Under the pieces are notes generated by a model. It searched no databases and was not told the origin of the DNA. It worked only from the letters and a program-made list of their open reading frames with translations. A stretch of 64,000 nt of DNA from UBA5436 sp050951845 (GTDB lineage: Bacteria > Bacillota > Clostridia > Saccharofermentanales > DTU023): assembly GCA_050951845.1 (NCBI GenBank), contig JBMNJV010000001.1, positions 124,001 through 188,000 of the forward strand. The letters are read 5' to 3'. The position numbers and the translations under genes are program-made. Positions 17,216-26,116 of this stretch are shown piece after piece (the stretch's first letter is position 1; each line of letters opens with the position of its first letter).

Positions 17216-18241
17216 ATGCGAAAAATCTATCTTATACGTCACGGACTTCCGGAATTTCCCGGCGGGAAGAGAGTGTGTATCGGACACACAGACTTACCTG
17301 TTTCTCCTGCAGGCAGGATGCAGGCCCTGCTTGCTGCAAAATTTTTAGATGATGCCGGCATCTCGGCTGTATTCTGCAGCAGACTGAAGCGTGCAGTACA
17401 AACAGCAGAGTCTTTCGGCGAAGCGAAAATAATTGACGGACTCGAAGAAATGAATTTCGGAGAGTGGGACGGCTTCTCCTTTGACGAAATTAAAGTCCGC
17501 TGGCCGGATCTCTACGCAGCCAGGGGGCGCGATAATTCCATTCAGCCTCCGGGTGCGGAGAATCCGCAACAAGCTTTGCTCCGTTTCAACTCGGCTCTGC
17601 GCAAAATACTCGAGGGCAGCACGGGAAATATCGTGATAATCTCCCACGCTTCTGTAATGCGCACCTTTCTGTCTGAAATATCCGAAAAAGAATTGCCGCC
17701 CGGCAGAGAACTCCTGCCCTATGGCTCGGTGTCTGAGCTCAGCTTGAAAAACAATAATTTTTCCATTGAATATATGGGCAAATTAAATAGACCACCGCTC
17801 ACCACAGAACTCTGTCTCGAACTGATCGCCGCAGCCGGTACACCGGAACACGTAATCAGACATAGTGTAGCGGTAGCCAAAGAAGCAGGAAGGATAGGAA
17901 TAGCTTTAGCGGAAAGCGGTCTCAACTTAGATATTGATTTAATAATCAGGTCAGCTCTCCTCCATGATGTGGCCAGAACAAAGAAAAACCATTGCAAAGT
18001 AGGTGAAAACTGGATCAGCGCCCTCGGCTACCGGAAGGAAGCAGAAATTGCGGGCGGTCACTGTGACAATTATCTCTTCGAAATACCGGACGAACTTGCG
18101 GTATTAATTGTTGCCGACCGGGTAGTTTCAGAAGATAAGGTGGTAGGTCTTGCACAAACAGAAATTAAATTATACTTGATTGCCAAATCACAGCCTTCTT
18201 TAAGCTCATCAATAGTTATATCCGGTCTTAAAAGCGAATGA
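17216..18241 (+). CDS. Histidine phosphatase-HD fusion, 3'-truncated and chimeric at the repeat edge
   Basis: Residues 1-311 are identical to the intact protein at 42962. The N-terminal histidine-phosphatase domain (IYLIRHGLPEFPGG; VIISHASVMRTF) is followed by an HD hydrolase domain (HVIRHSVAVAKEAG; SALLHDVARTKK; AGGHCDNY). At 18150 the repeat ends in codon 312, and the last 30 residues (LAQTEIKLYLIAK onward) are read from DNA antisense to deoC. The native C-terminal helix of 46 residues is lost. The HD core remains, so activity might survive. The gene is best seen as a duplication by-product. Start ATG has TGGAGG upstream. Confidence 0.85.
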   Translation: MRKIYLIRHGLPEFPGGKRVCIGHTDLPVSPAGRMQALLAAKFLDDAGISAVFCSRLKRAVQTAESFGEAKIIDGLEEMNFGEWDGFSFDEIKVRWPDLYAARGRDNSIQPPGAENPQQALLRFNSALRKILEGSTGNIVIISHASVMRTFLSEISEKELPPGRELLPYGSVSELSLKNNNFSIEYMGKLNRPPLTTELCLELIAAAGTPEHVIRHSVAVAKEAGRIGIALAESGLNLDIDLIIRSALLHDVARTKKNHCKVGENWISALGYRKEAEIAGGHCDNYLFEIPDELAVLIVADRVVSEDKVVGLAQTEIKLYLIAKSQPSLSSSIVISGLKSE

Positions 18242-18285
18242 TCAATCATATCCGCTACGTCTTGTACCGTAATCTCTTTTTTCAT
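18151..18285 (-). pseudogene. deoC: 5' stump of a DeoC-type aldolase cut by the repeat junction
   Basis: Forty-five codons encode a typical deoxyribose-phosphate-aldolase N-terminus (VADMIDHSLLRPDITIDELK, ending NLISVCA; compare the family motif DHTLLKPDAT). The frame then enters repeat R1 and ends in unrelated sequence, so the catalytic lysines are missing. It is the last gene of the S operon; its ATG has AGAGAGGAAT upstream. The junction shows near-identical bases on both sides (TTGTGCAAGACCTACC here, TTGTGCAGACCTACC in the R2 end), which suggests microhomology-mediated joining. Confidence 0.88.
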
Positions 18286-18360
18286 TATTATTCCTCTCTC
18301 AAAATATAGTCACGTAAATTGTTAACCTGAAGAAATTTTTTCTAAATTGTATAATCTTAT

Positions 18361-19908
18361 TTAAGAAGTTTTTGACATTGCTAATCGTTCGTCATCGGTC
18401 ATTGCTTCATCCAAAGTATATGACATCAGCGTTTCCTGAGTAATATTTTCATTGAGAAATTCACCGCGTTTGTATCCGTGATGCATTACTAAAATCCGGT
18501 CGCATAAAGAAAGTACTTCCGGCATTTCTGAAGAGATAAGAACAACTGCAACACCTAAACTCGTAAGGTTATCAATAATTTTATAAATCTCGTTTTTGGC
18601 ACCGATATCTATTCCGTGAGTCGGCTCATCCATAAATAAAATTGAAGGATTATTGACAAGCCATCTGGCAACTATTGTTTTTTGCTGATTTCCACCTGAT
18701 AAATTGGTTATCAGTGCATCCAGGGAAGGAGTTTTTACATTGAGATTTTCTTTTGCCTCACTAGCGACACCATCCAACTCTTTATTATTCAAAATTCCTC
18801 TTTTTGAAGTACAGCGTTGATATACCAGCAACATGTTCTCTTTTACGCTCATTTTAGAAAAAATGCCTTGAATTTTTCTTCCTTCCGGAATCATGCCGAT
18901 ACCTGCATCAATGGCTTTAGCACAATTATCAAAATTAACCTCTTCACCGTTAATTTTTATTGTCCCGGCTTTTTTCCTGCGAGCACCGAAAATACATTCC
19001 AGTACCTCTGTTCTGCCTGCACCGACCAAACCTGCAAATCCTAAAACTTCTCCGGGATAAAGATCGAAAGACACATTGTTCACTTTCCCTTCAAAATCGG
19101 ATAAATTTTCTACAGATAAGATTGGTTTTAAACTGCTGTAATCTTTGATAAAGTTTCGGATATGAGTTCCCTCATATTCACGACCCACCATGTAACTGAT
19201 CATCTTATGTTCATTCAGATCTTGCGTAGGAGAAGTAATAATATGTTCACCATCCCGTAAAATCGTGATTGTGTCAGATATTGAAAGCACTTCTTCCAAT
19301 TTATGAGATATGTAAATTATTGTTACGCCCCGCGAGCGAAGTTTATCTACAATATTCAGTAAAAAATCAACTTCTTTTTCAGTTAATGAAGATGTCGGCT
19401 CATCCATAATCAGCATTTTAGCATCATAAGAAATTGCTTTTGAAATCTCTAATAACTGTTGCTCGGAGACACTTAAATCTCGAACCAGAGAATTTGGGGA
19501 GATATGATCAACACCTAAATTAGTTAAGAGAAACATGCAGTCTTCACGCATCTTTTTATAATCGACTAAGCCCAATTTCGTTTTCGGCATTCTGTTTAAG
19601 AAAATATTCTCTGCAGCTGTCATCGCAGGAGCTAATGAAAGTTCTTGGTGAATCATTGCAATGCCTGCATGATTAGCGTCATTGGGGTTGGCAAATTTAC
19701 ACTCTTCGCCCATAAAGATTACTTTTCCTTTAGAGGCTTCAAATACTCCGTTCAGAATATTCATCAAAGTTGATTTTCCCGCTCCGTTTTCTCCGATAAG
19801 AGCATGGACTTCTCCCTCTTTTATTTCAAAAGAAACATCCTTCAGAGCAATCGTGCCGGGGAATCTCTTCTCGATATTTTCTATTTTGCAAATAGTCTTT
19901 TTGCTCAT
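18361..19908 (-). CDS. Sugar ABC transporter ATPase, RbsA/MglA type
   Basis: This 515-residue protein has two ATP-binding cassettes. The first has Walker A GENGAGKSTL, signature LSVSEQQLLEISKA and Walker B MLIMDEPTSSL. The second has the degenerate P-loop GLVGAGRTEVLE usual in this family, signature LSGGNQQKTIVARW and ILFMDEPTHGID. It powers uptake of a monosaccharide together with the permease and lipoprotein encoded just upstream. Start ATG has AAGGAGG upstream, directly next to a long hairpin. The downstream aldolase gene is truncated, so this is now effectively the last intact gene of the operon. Confidence 0.95.
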   Translation of the reverse strand: MSKKTICKIENIEKRFPGTIALKDVSFEIKEGEVHALIGENGAGKSTLMNILNGVFEASKGKVIFMGEECKFANPNDANHAGIAMIHQELSLAPAMTAAENIFLNRMPKTKLGLVDYKKMREDCMFLLTNLGVDHISPNSLVRDLSVSEQQLLEISKAISYDAKMLIMDEPTSSLTEKEVDFLLNIVDKLRSRGVTIIYISHKLEEVLSISDTITILRDGEHIITSPTQDLNEHKMISYMVGREYEGTHIRNFIKDYSSLKPILSVENLSDFEGKVNNVSFDLYPGEVLGFAGLVGAGRTEVLECIFGARRKKAGTIKINGEEVNFDNCAKAIDAGIGMIPEGRKIQGIFSKMSVKENMLLVYQRCTSKRGILNNKELDGVASEAKENLNVKTPSLDALITNLSGGNQQKTIVARWLVNNPSILFMDEPTHGIDIGAKNEIYKIIDNLTSLGVAVVLISSEMPEVLSLCDRILVMHHGYKRGEFLNENITQETLMSYTLDEAMTDDERLAMSKTS

Positions 19909-19923
19909 TATGACCTCCTTGAC

Positions 19924-19949
19924 GAAACGACAACAAATGTTGTCGTTTC
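19924..19949 (-). promoter_or_regulatory. Intercistronic hairpin between binding-protein and ATPase genes
   Basis: GAAACGACAACA pairs perfectly with TGTTGTCGTTTC (12 bp, 2-nt centre), with further pairing on both sides. It follows the solute-binding-protein gene and ends beside the ATPase ribosome site. Such hairpins usually stabilise the binding-protein mRNA and lower expression of the ATPase. Confidence 0.7.
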
Positions 19950-20000
19950 ATCAAATAAAAGCATTACAATAATTATTAAAATTTTTCCTGAAAATTATTA

Positions 20001-21194
20001 TTATTCATATAATTCCGGGAATAAGGATTTTACATTATCCGGTGTAGCAATTACTGCATCATATGCATTCATTTCTTCAGGTACAACACCTGCTACCAGA
20101 CTGTTATATGCATCAATTACCGGTTGATAGCCCTGGTTGAACGGATCTTGGTCAATACAGACTGAAATTGTTCCGTCTTCAATGTAATCAGCAACAGCAG
20201 ATAATGCATCGTGGCAGATCAAAGTGATTTCTCCGCTCTTACCGGCATCAATAATTGCCTGTGCGGCACCGCCTGGTCCTCCTGCAGTAACATAAAGCGC
20301 ACTCAAATCCGGATTGGCATTAATCAGGTCTGTTGTCAGGTTATAAGCGGTATCGGCATCATCATCATTTTCATATTCTCCTACGAGATTCAGAGCTTCT
20401 ACCTCATCAGTGACATCGCGGCAACCTGTTCTGCGTTTTTCATGTCCGTAAACGGAGAAACGTCCGGTAATAATTGCATATTTTCCACCATCCGGAAGAG
20501 CATCTACTATAGCCTGGCCGGCTACTTTTCCTGCCGCATAGTCATCCATTCCGTACCATGCAATACGTTCGGTATCAGGAAGATCACCATTAAATGTGTA
20601 TATTTCAATTCCTGCTTCAATCGCTTTGTTAACACTGTCGTTTAACTCATCCGATACACCGAAAATACAAATCGCATCATATCCGGAAGCAGTACAGTTA
20701 TCTATAGCTGAAACCCATTCCATTGCATCAAAAGATTTAACTGCAATAACATCAACTACACAGTTTCTGTCTGCCAAAACCTCTTTCGCAAATTCTTGGC
20801 CAACTACAACTGCAGCACCCCACGGATTGTTTTGAACACAAATTGAGGCTATGCGTAATTTGTCATCCGCTTTTTGATCAACCGGCAATGATCTCAGTAC
20901 TTTTCCGTCAGGAGCTACTATATCAGCACCTTTGGTGAAATCACCGGAATCATCGGCAGCTTCTTCTGCCGCTTCTTCTGCTGGTTCTTCTTTCTCTTCA
21001 GCTTTTTCTTCAGCTTTTTCTTCAGCTTTTTCTTCCGCTTTTTCTTCAGCTTTTTCTTCTACAACTTCTTCTTTTTTAGTATCTTCTTTTTTCTCATCGG
21101 AGTCTTTTTTATCCGATTTTCCGGAACAACCGACTATACTGATTAGTAATAATACAGTAAGTAAAAGTGATACTATTGTTCTGATTTTTTTCAT
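20001..21194 (-). CDS. Sugar-binding lipoprotein of the ABC importer (RbsB-like) with Glu/Lys-rich linker
   Basis: This 397-residue protein has a lipoprotein signal (hydrophobic segment ending ISIVGC; lipid-modified Cys at about 23). A linker of about 55 residues follows, made of repeated EEKA units and Glu/Ala-rich stretches (residues 30-90). The periplasmic-binding-protein fold (Peripla_BP_4, RbsB-like) starts near residue 110 (DKLRIASICVQNNPWGAAVV) and continues with ICIFGVSDELND and ITGRFSVYGHEK. It captures a sugar outside the membrane for the adjacent permease. The repeat is encoded by near-identical 12-nt units, so its length may vary by slippage. Confidence 0.93.
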   Translation of the reverse strand: MKKIRTIVSLLLTVLLLISIVGCSGKSDKKDSDEKKEDTKKEEVVEEKAEEKAEEKAEEKAEEKAEEKEEPAEEAAEEAADDSGDFTKGADIVAPDGKVLRSLPVDQKADDKLRIASICVQNNPWGAAVVVGQEFAKEVLADRNCVVDVIAVKSFDAMEWVSAIDNCTASGYDAICIFGVSDELNDSVNKAIEAGIEIYTFNGDLPDTERIAWYGMDDYAAGKVAGQAIVDALPDGGKYAIITGRFSVYGHEKRRTGCRDVTDEVEALNLVGEYENDDDADTAYNLTTDLINANPDLSALYVTAGGPGGAAQAIIDAGKSGEITLICHDALSAVADYIEDGTISVCIDQDPFNQGYQPVIDAYNSLVAGVVPEEMNAYDAVIATPDNVKSLFPELYE

Positions 21195-21270
21195 ATTCTT
21201 ACCTTTCTATTTTTCCATTAGATTTGCATTGCACAATGCATTGCCTCATTGTAAAACACTAAACCAGGGA

Positions 21271-22248
21271 TTATCTCCGGTGTTTTCTCAGTGCATCAAC
21301 CGATACGGATGCTATAATTACCAAACCTAAAACTACTGTTTGCCAATAACCGGGAACAGTTATCTGGACAAACAAATTTCTCAGCAGTGCCATCAAGATC
21401 GCACCAACCGTAACTCCGAAAATCCTTCCTTCACCGCCGGACATTGAAATCCCGCCGATAACTGCCGCTGCAATCGCATCGAGTTCATAACCGGAACCAT
21501 ATGAAGGACCTGCCTGTTTCAATTGTCCCATCATAATCAATCCGACAATTGAACACATCAGTCCGCATATAACATAAACAAGAATCGATGTTCTGCTGGT
21601 ATTAATACCGGTTAAAGAAGCTGCTCTGGGATTGTTGCCGACAGCATAAATGTTTCTGCCTACAACCGTATATTTTGTAAATATCCAGGCCAGTATTACG
21701 ACCACAGCCATTACAATAACCTGAACCGGTACAGGCCCCACATAACCGCCGCCAAAAACCGAAATCCAGGATTCACCATATTTGATAGGAGATCCGTTTG
21801 ATAACAGAAGTGCAACTCCTTCACCGACACTTAACATACCCATCGTTGCAATAAACGGAGGCAAACCCACTTTTGCTATTAAAACCCCGTTGATCAATCC
21901 AAATAACAAACCGATTGCAAAAATCATCAACAGAACCAAAAAGGGAGAAATCCCGCCGGCCTTTTCATTGACATAGGCAGCAAAACATATTCCGCAAGCG
22001 ATATTTGATCCGACTGACAGATCAATTCCGCCGGCAATAATGACCATCCCCATACCTACTGCTAAGATTGCATATTGAGAAGCTTGTTTCAATACATTAA
22101 ATAAATTCAAAGTAGTCGGGAATGAATCAGGTCTGACAAAGCTTAAAAACAAACCGATAATTAATATCAGGATTACAACTATTATTTCTTGCTGCGAAAA
22201 AAAATACTTAAGTCTTTTTCCCAGAACTTGATTTCCACTTTTTTGCAT
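21271..22248 (-). CDS. Sugar ABC transporter permease, RbsC type
   Basis: This 325-residue polytopic membrane protein has the family marks of BPD_transp_2 permeases: GMGMVIIAGGIDLSVGSNIA near residue 65, GLINGVLIAKVGLPPFIATM, and GNNPRAASLTGINTSR before the conserved C-terminal GGISMSGGEGRIFGVTVGA. It forms the channel of the importer with the ATPase and lipoprotein encoded downstream. Start ATG is preceded by a weak AAAGG. The gene order permease-binding protein-ATPase, reading leftward, differs from the rbsACB order but is common in Clostridia. Confidence 0.94.
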   Translation of the reverse strand: MQKSGNQVLGKRLKYFFSQQEIIVVILILIIGLFLSFVRPDSFPTTLNLFNVLKQASQYAILAVGMGMVIIAGGIDLSVGSNIACGICFAAYVNEKAGGISPFLVLLMIFAIGLLFGLINGVLIAKVGLPPFIATMGMLSVGEGVALLLSNGSPIKYGESWISVFGGGYVGPVPVQVIVMAVVVILAWIFTKYTVVGRNIYAVGNNPRAASLTGINTSRTSILVYVICGLMCSIVGLIMMGQLKQAGPSYGSGYELDAIAAAVIGGISMSGGEGRIFGVTVGAILMALLRNLFVQITVPGYWQTVVLGLVIIASVSVDALRKHRR

Positions 22249-22326
22249 ATTTCAAATACTAACCTTTCTCTGCTCCCTGTTAAACGGATGGCGTTTTCTG
22301 ATCACTCTCCAGCTGAAAAACAATAT

Positions 22327-23199
22327 TTATTCAGAGAAAGCTTTGCGCAAAAATTCTAATGATTCTTTGGCATCTCTGTCCAATTTTGCTTCGTCTGCAC
22401 CACCGGATAAATCACGCCAGATAAATGTGTCATTACCCACTTGAGTACCGGTTCTGGTAAATGCTTCAATGATAATCAGATCTTTATAATTCACATCTCT
22501 CAGGGCTTTGCCTATTCCTACCCAATCCAAGTGACCTTTTTCAGGGCTGGGAAGTTTTCTGTTACCTTCACAGACATGCATATGACCTAAATATTTACCG
22601 GATTTTCTGATTGCATCAAGCATGTCGTCTTCTTCTATATTCATATGGAATGTATCTAAGTGAATTTTTACAGCATCACTTCCGACTTCTTCCACAAACT
22701 GTATTGCTTCATCAGCTGTATTAATGACTAAGCCGTCGAATCGATTTAAAACTTCCAAACTTAATTCAATTCCTAAACTCTCAGCTTCTTTGCCCATTAC
22801 TTTTAAACTTTCCACACCATTTTTCCAGAAAGTTGCCTTATCTTTATCCGAAAAGTCAAACGGCCACGTTGAATGCAACGCTCCGATCAATCTGCGGCAA
22901 TCCAAAACATCCATTGCCGCCATCAGTTCAGAATAAAATGCCAATCCCGCTTTTCTTATTTCCGGATCCTTTGATGAAACATCATATTTCTTAGGCGGAC
23001 CCAGATTTGCAGAAAGCTCCAAGTCCAAGTCCTTTGTCAACGCTTTCAATCTCTCCAAATCTTCGCGCGACATCTTGAGAAGTTCACCGGCGGAGATTTC
23101 TAAGGCGTCAAATCCCAGATCTTTTACCTTTTTGGCGTAATAGAAATAATCCCCTTTCCATTCATCTGACCAATACGAGAAAAATATTCCATATTTCAT
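22327..23199 (-). CDS. Ketose 3-epimerase-like enzyme (allulose/tagatose 3-epimerase family)
   Basis: This 290-residue TIM-barrel protein is strikingly like D-psicose/D-tagatose 3-epimerases: MKYGIFFSYWSDEW at the N-terminus, GALHSTWPFDFSD, SLEVLNRFDGLVINTADE, KIHLDTFHMNIEEDD, GHMHVCEGNR and WRDLSGGAD. The metal ligands of that family correspond to Glu in LSLEVLNRF, Asp in HLDTFHMN, His in GHMHVCE and Glu in IIIEAFTRTG. It would interconvert C3 epimers of a free ketose, which fits its position between a sugar importer and an FGGY kinase. Start ATG has AAAGGAATG upstream. Exact sugar preference cannot be read. Confidence 0.88.
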   Translation of the reverse strand: MKYGIFFSYWSDEWKGDYFYYAKKVKDLGFDALEISAGELLKMSREDLERLKALTKDLDLELSANLGPPKKYDVSSKDPEIRKAGLAFYSELMAAMDVLDCRRLIGALHSTWPFDFSDKDKATFWKNGVESLKVMGKEAESLGIELSLEVLNRFDGLVINTADEAIQFVEEVGSDAVKIHLDTFHMNIEEDDMLDAIRKSGKYLGHMHVCEGNRKLPSPEKGHLDWVGIGKALRDVNYKDLIIIEAFTRTGTQVGNDTFIWRDLSGGADEAKLDRDAKESLEFLRKAFSE

Positions 23200-23300
23200 T
23201 GCTTCATTCCTTTCTTCTGCTTTGCTGTTGTTTTCTAAAATTTTAAGAGAGCGGGTTATTCTGCATTTGTTTCATTTGTTCTAACATATTAACATACAGT

Positions 23301-23328
23301 CTTATAAATTTCACTCTCTTTTGTTCAA
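23301..23328 (-). promoter_or_regulatory. Possible internal promoter of the ketose operon
   Basis: On the minus strand TTGAAC (23323-23328) and TATAAG (23301-23306) are 16 nt apart, about 100 nt upstream of the epimerase start. The 309-nt kinase-epimerase gap is otherwise without a gene and has room for separate control of epimerase and transporter. Confidence 0.35.
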
Positions 23329-23464
23329 TTTGTTGTTATTACCTAAAAAATAATCTTATTATTTAGTGATAATATTTAAAGTAATAATGTATTTTAATAT
23401 AATTGTATTTACATTGTTCTTGCTGCATTTTTCACTGTTAATTCATCTCTTTACAGCATTCTGA

Positions 23465-23508
23465 TTAGTTAAACTAATCACGTTAATTAGTTAAACTAAT
23501 CATGTTAA
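23465..23508. repeat. Two tandem 22-bp units abutting the kinase stop codon
   Basis: TTAGTTAAACTAATCACGTTAA (23465-23486) is followed directly by a copy with one change (23487-23508). The next base is the kinase stop codon. The unit contains the palindrome TGATTAGTT-A-AACTAATCA (23462-23480), which could act as a weak hairpin or operator. Confidence 0.75.
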
Positions 23509-25029
23509 TCAGTACAGCTGATCACGGTTAAAATAATCGCCATAATCGGATAACATTTCTGCTATGTATGTAAAGCGTTTTTCCAATAAATTATATTTAC
23601 CTGAGTTATTAATATCCGGAGATAAAGTATGTTCTACTTGATGGAGTTGTTTTATTTGGGAATAATCATCCCATAACCCCATCGCTTTTGCAGAAATTGC
23701 CGCCGCACCTAACGATGCTGCATCCTGATCAATGTTGGTTTTTATAATATTTACATTGAAAATATCGGCAAACATTTGTAACCAGATTTTACTTTTGCTG
23801 CCTCCGCCACAAATCAAAAGATTCTTTGACAATTCGACTTTTTCCGCAATCTGATTGTATGACAACTTCAAATTCATTGCGATTCCCTCAAGAGTCGCTC
23901 GCAAAATATCTGATTTTGATGTTCCTAAACCGAGACCAAGATAGGCCCCTCGAATATTTACACTCTTATCTTGAGAAGTTCCTCCGGCAAGACTCGGGTT
24001 AAAAACCACATCGTTAGAACCGGGCGGGGATTGTAATGCCAGCTCATCAATAATCCGATAGGCATTTTTGGTATCTTCAATCTCTTGACAAATCGTATCT
24101 CTTACCCAAGTCAAAGAACTTCCGGCAGAAAAAATTGAATAGGCGGAAGTATACATGTTTTCTTGGATATGAACAAAAACATAAGGTTTTGTTTTGTAAT
24201 CAAGCATCGGTTTTTCGGAGTTTACCGCAATCCAGCTCGACGATCCGAGAGACAGATATACGGCACCTTCTTCAGCTCCGACTGCACCCAAAGCCATACA
24301 TGCATTATCAACACCGCCGCAAGCAACAGATGTGCCTTCCGGTAAACCGGTTAATTTTGCGGCTTCTTTCGTGATTTTGCCAACGATGAAATGAGAATTA
24401 ACTATTTCAGGGAAAATGGCTTCGGGAATACCGGCAACATCTAAAAATTGTTTCTCCAGTTCATTCTCATTGAGATTATAAACTCCAAAACCGGAAGCAT
24501 ATGAATGATCTGTATAGAAATTACCTGTTAATCTGTAGTTTATATAATCCTTGGAACCTAAAATTTTGTAGATTTGTTTAAAGATATCCGGTTGATTTTC
24601 CTTTAACCACATTAGTTTAAAAACTGAATAAAGCGGTGCAGGAAAACCGTTTCCGGTAGTCAAGTACCATTTTTCTTCATCTATTCTTTGAAAAAATTGC
24701 TGAGCTTCCGAAACAGCACGTGAATCAGACCAAATCGGAACAAATTCAGATAACAATTCACCTTCAGCGTCAATGGGTACTGTAACAAGACTGTGACCGG
24801 AAAGGGAAACACATGCTATTTCCGAAGGATCAACTTTTGTTTTTTGCAGTAATTCCGTTGTGCTTTCAATGACAGCTTGCCACCAATCTTCAGGTCTTTG
24901 TTCATGGTAACCGTCTTTCGGATAATAAGTACTGTATTCAATAAATGTTTTTTCGATCGTATTCAATTTCTCGTCATAAAGCGAGGCTTTGATTCCACCG
25001 GTTCCTAAATCATATGCAATAAATTTCAT
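23509..25029 (-). CDS. FGGY-family carbohydrate kinase (xylulokinase-like)
   Basis: This 506-residue sugar kinase has two actin-like halves. The N-terminal phosphate loop is FIAYDLGTGGIKASLYDE, the substrate region is EQRPEDWWQAV, and the conserved WSDSRA and GSKDYINYRLTG follow. The C-terminal ATP domain has GGVDNACMALGAV, SLGSSSWIAV and the LLICGGGSKSKIWLQMFADI signature. FGGY kinases phosphorylate ketoses or polyols such as xylulose and ribulose; the neighbouring 3-epimerase suggests a ketose. Start ATG lacks a strong ribosome site but is closely coupled to the DUF4432 gene upstream. Confidence 0.92.
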   Translation of the reverse strand: MKFIAYDLGTGGIKASLYDEKLNTIEKTFIEYSTYYPKDGYHEQRPEDWWQAVIESTTELLQKTKVDPSEIACVSLSGHSLVTVPIDAEGELLSEFVPIWSDSRAVSEAQQFFQRIDEEKWYLTTGNGFPAPLYSVFKLMWLKENQPDIFKQIYKILGSKDYINYRLTGNFYTDHSYASGFGVYNLNENELEKQFLDVAGIPEAIFPEIVNSHFIVGKITKEAAKLTGLPEGTSVACGGVDNACMALGAVGAEEGAVYLSLGSSSWIAVNSEKPMLDYKTKPYVFVHIQENMYTSAYSIFSAGSSLTWVRDTICQEIEDTKNAYRIIDELALQSPPGSNDVVFNPSLAGGTSQDKSVNIRGAYLGLGLGTSKSDILRATLEGIAMNLKLSYNQIAEKVELSKNLLICGGGSKSKIWLQMFADIFNVNIIKTNIDQDAASLGAAAISAKAMGLWDDYSQIKQLHQVEHTLSPDINNSGKYNLLEKRFTYIAEMLSDYGDYFNRDQLY

Positions 25030-25099
25030 GACTTTTTACCCTCAGTTAACTCAATTAAAAATCATATTAATCAGCAGCAATCTTCAATCTTATTAATAA

Positions 25100-26113
25100 T
25101 TAAAGCTTATCAATAAATTTGAATGAATATGTATAGTCTCTGCTTTCGCCGGGTTGCAAAATCGGAGCTTTGCAGCCCTCCTCACCTAATTTAGGACCAT
25201 CCAAAGGCGTATTAAGCGGCTCTAAACCCAAGACATACTCACCTTTTCCCAACATTTTCCATTGTACGAAATAAGGGAAGTCTTCATGTTTATATTGAAC
25301 ATTAACGCCTATATTGATATCCGGATTAAATAATGTGTACCGGCTGATTCCGTCATTATCCGGTTTCACATTGTGAAAATAACAACGTTCCGGGTAAGGA
25401 TATTGAGGTTCCTCTATCTCGATCCACGAATCAATGAACTTAGCTGCATGTTCTTCTCTGGGTTCTACATCCTCAGTGTCCATAATTATCTGAGCACCTT
25501 TGTCCAGCAACGGATACCCGTAGTTTAAGTGGAGTGAGTATAGGTATTGCCTTTCACCGAAACCATGATTTGTTATTGTGTCCGTAATCGTAAAAGCATC
25601 ATCTTCGTATAAAAAATCTAATTTGCGTTTTAAAGTCAGATTTTCACCGAAAATTCTTCCTTCTCGCATTGTCCCTTCAATAGATAAAGAAGGAACATCA
25701 TCTACGGAACCACGTGTAATCGTTACATTCTCTGCGGGAGTATTACTGATTCGTCCGTGCAATCCGACCTCTTCACCATTAATCACTGCAGGACTGCCGA
25801 TATGCTGTAAACCGCAAGTAGTTAAAAAACCGACAAAAAAGTTTCTCAGCCACCTGAATCCCTGAGCTTCATAATATTCAGATGCTATTATTCCGCTCGG
25901 TGCAATATAATTTAAATTTTTCCCTTTATATCTTACCTGATAGATGTCCATACTGCGTCCGGGTAAAATCGTTGCGGAAATATTGCCGCCGTTGTTAACA
26001 TGGATACATTTTACTCCCTCTTGAAACCCTCCGGACAGAACACTTTCTTCGCAAGAAATTAATTGGTTCAGATCACCTATAAAAGGCAACATCTCACTGT
26101 ATGATTTTTTCAT
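25100..26113 (-). CDS. DUF4432 / aldose-1-epimerase-like sugar mutarotase
   Basis: This 337-residue protein of the galactose-mutarotase fold carries DUF4432 features: IHVNNGGNISATILPGRSMD near the N-terminus, LHGRISNTPAENV in the middle and YVLGLEPLNTPLDGPK near the end. It would interconvert sugar anomers or bind the sugar as it enters the pathway. The ATG at 26111-26113 is preferred; a GTG nine bases upstream is inside the ribosome site. That site, CGAGGTGATT, lies within repeat R2, so this first gene of the operon takes its leader and promoter from repeat DNA. Confidence 0.88.
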   Translation of the reverse strand: MKKSYSEMLPFIGDLNQLISCEESVLSGGFQEGVKCIHVNNGGNISATILPGRSMDIYQVRYKGKNLNYIAPSGIIASEYYEAQGFRWLRNFFVGFLTTCGLQHIGSPAVINGEEVGLHGRISNTPAENVTITRGSVDDVPSLSIEGTMREGRIFGENLTLKRKLDFLYEDDAFTITDTITNHGFGERQYLYSLHLNYGYPLLDKGAQIIMDTEDVEPREEHAAKFIDSWIEIEEPQYPYPERCYFHNVKPDNDGISRYTLFNPDINIGVNVQYKHEDFPYFVQWKMLGKGEYVLGLEPLNTPLDGPKLGEEGCKAPILQPGESRDYTYSFKFIDKL

Positions 26114-26116
26114 ATT

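Larger units (their letters stand above)
371..18150. repeat. Large direct repeat, copy R1 (17,780 bp)
   Basis: Every gene from 882 to 17216 recurs 25,746 bp to the right with unchanged spacing, so there is no net insertion or deletion between copies. Reading the edges base by base, identity starts at 371/26117 (AATCACCTCG) and ends at 18150/43896 (GGTAGGTCT). The only coding difference found is A16780 versus G42526. The left edge abuts the sixA-like start codon. The right edge cuts the phosphatase-HD gene and joins it to the inside of deoC. Intergenic parts were compared only by spot checks. Confidence 0.97.

Noticed and set aside
371..26116. Integrative element or composite transposon bounded by the large repeats
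   Set aside because: No integrase, transposase, terminal inverted repeats or target-site duplication was found at the repeat edges; contents are metabolic genes.
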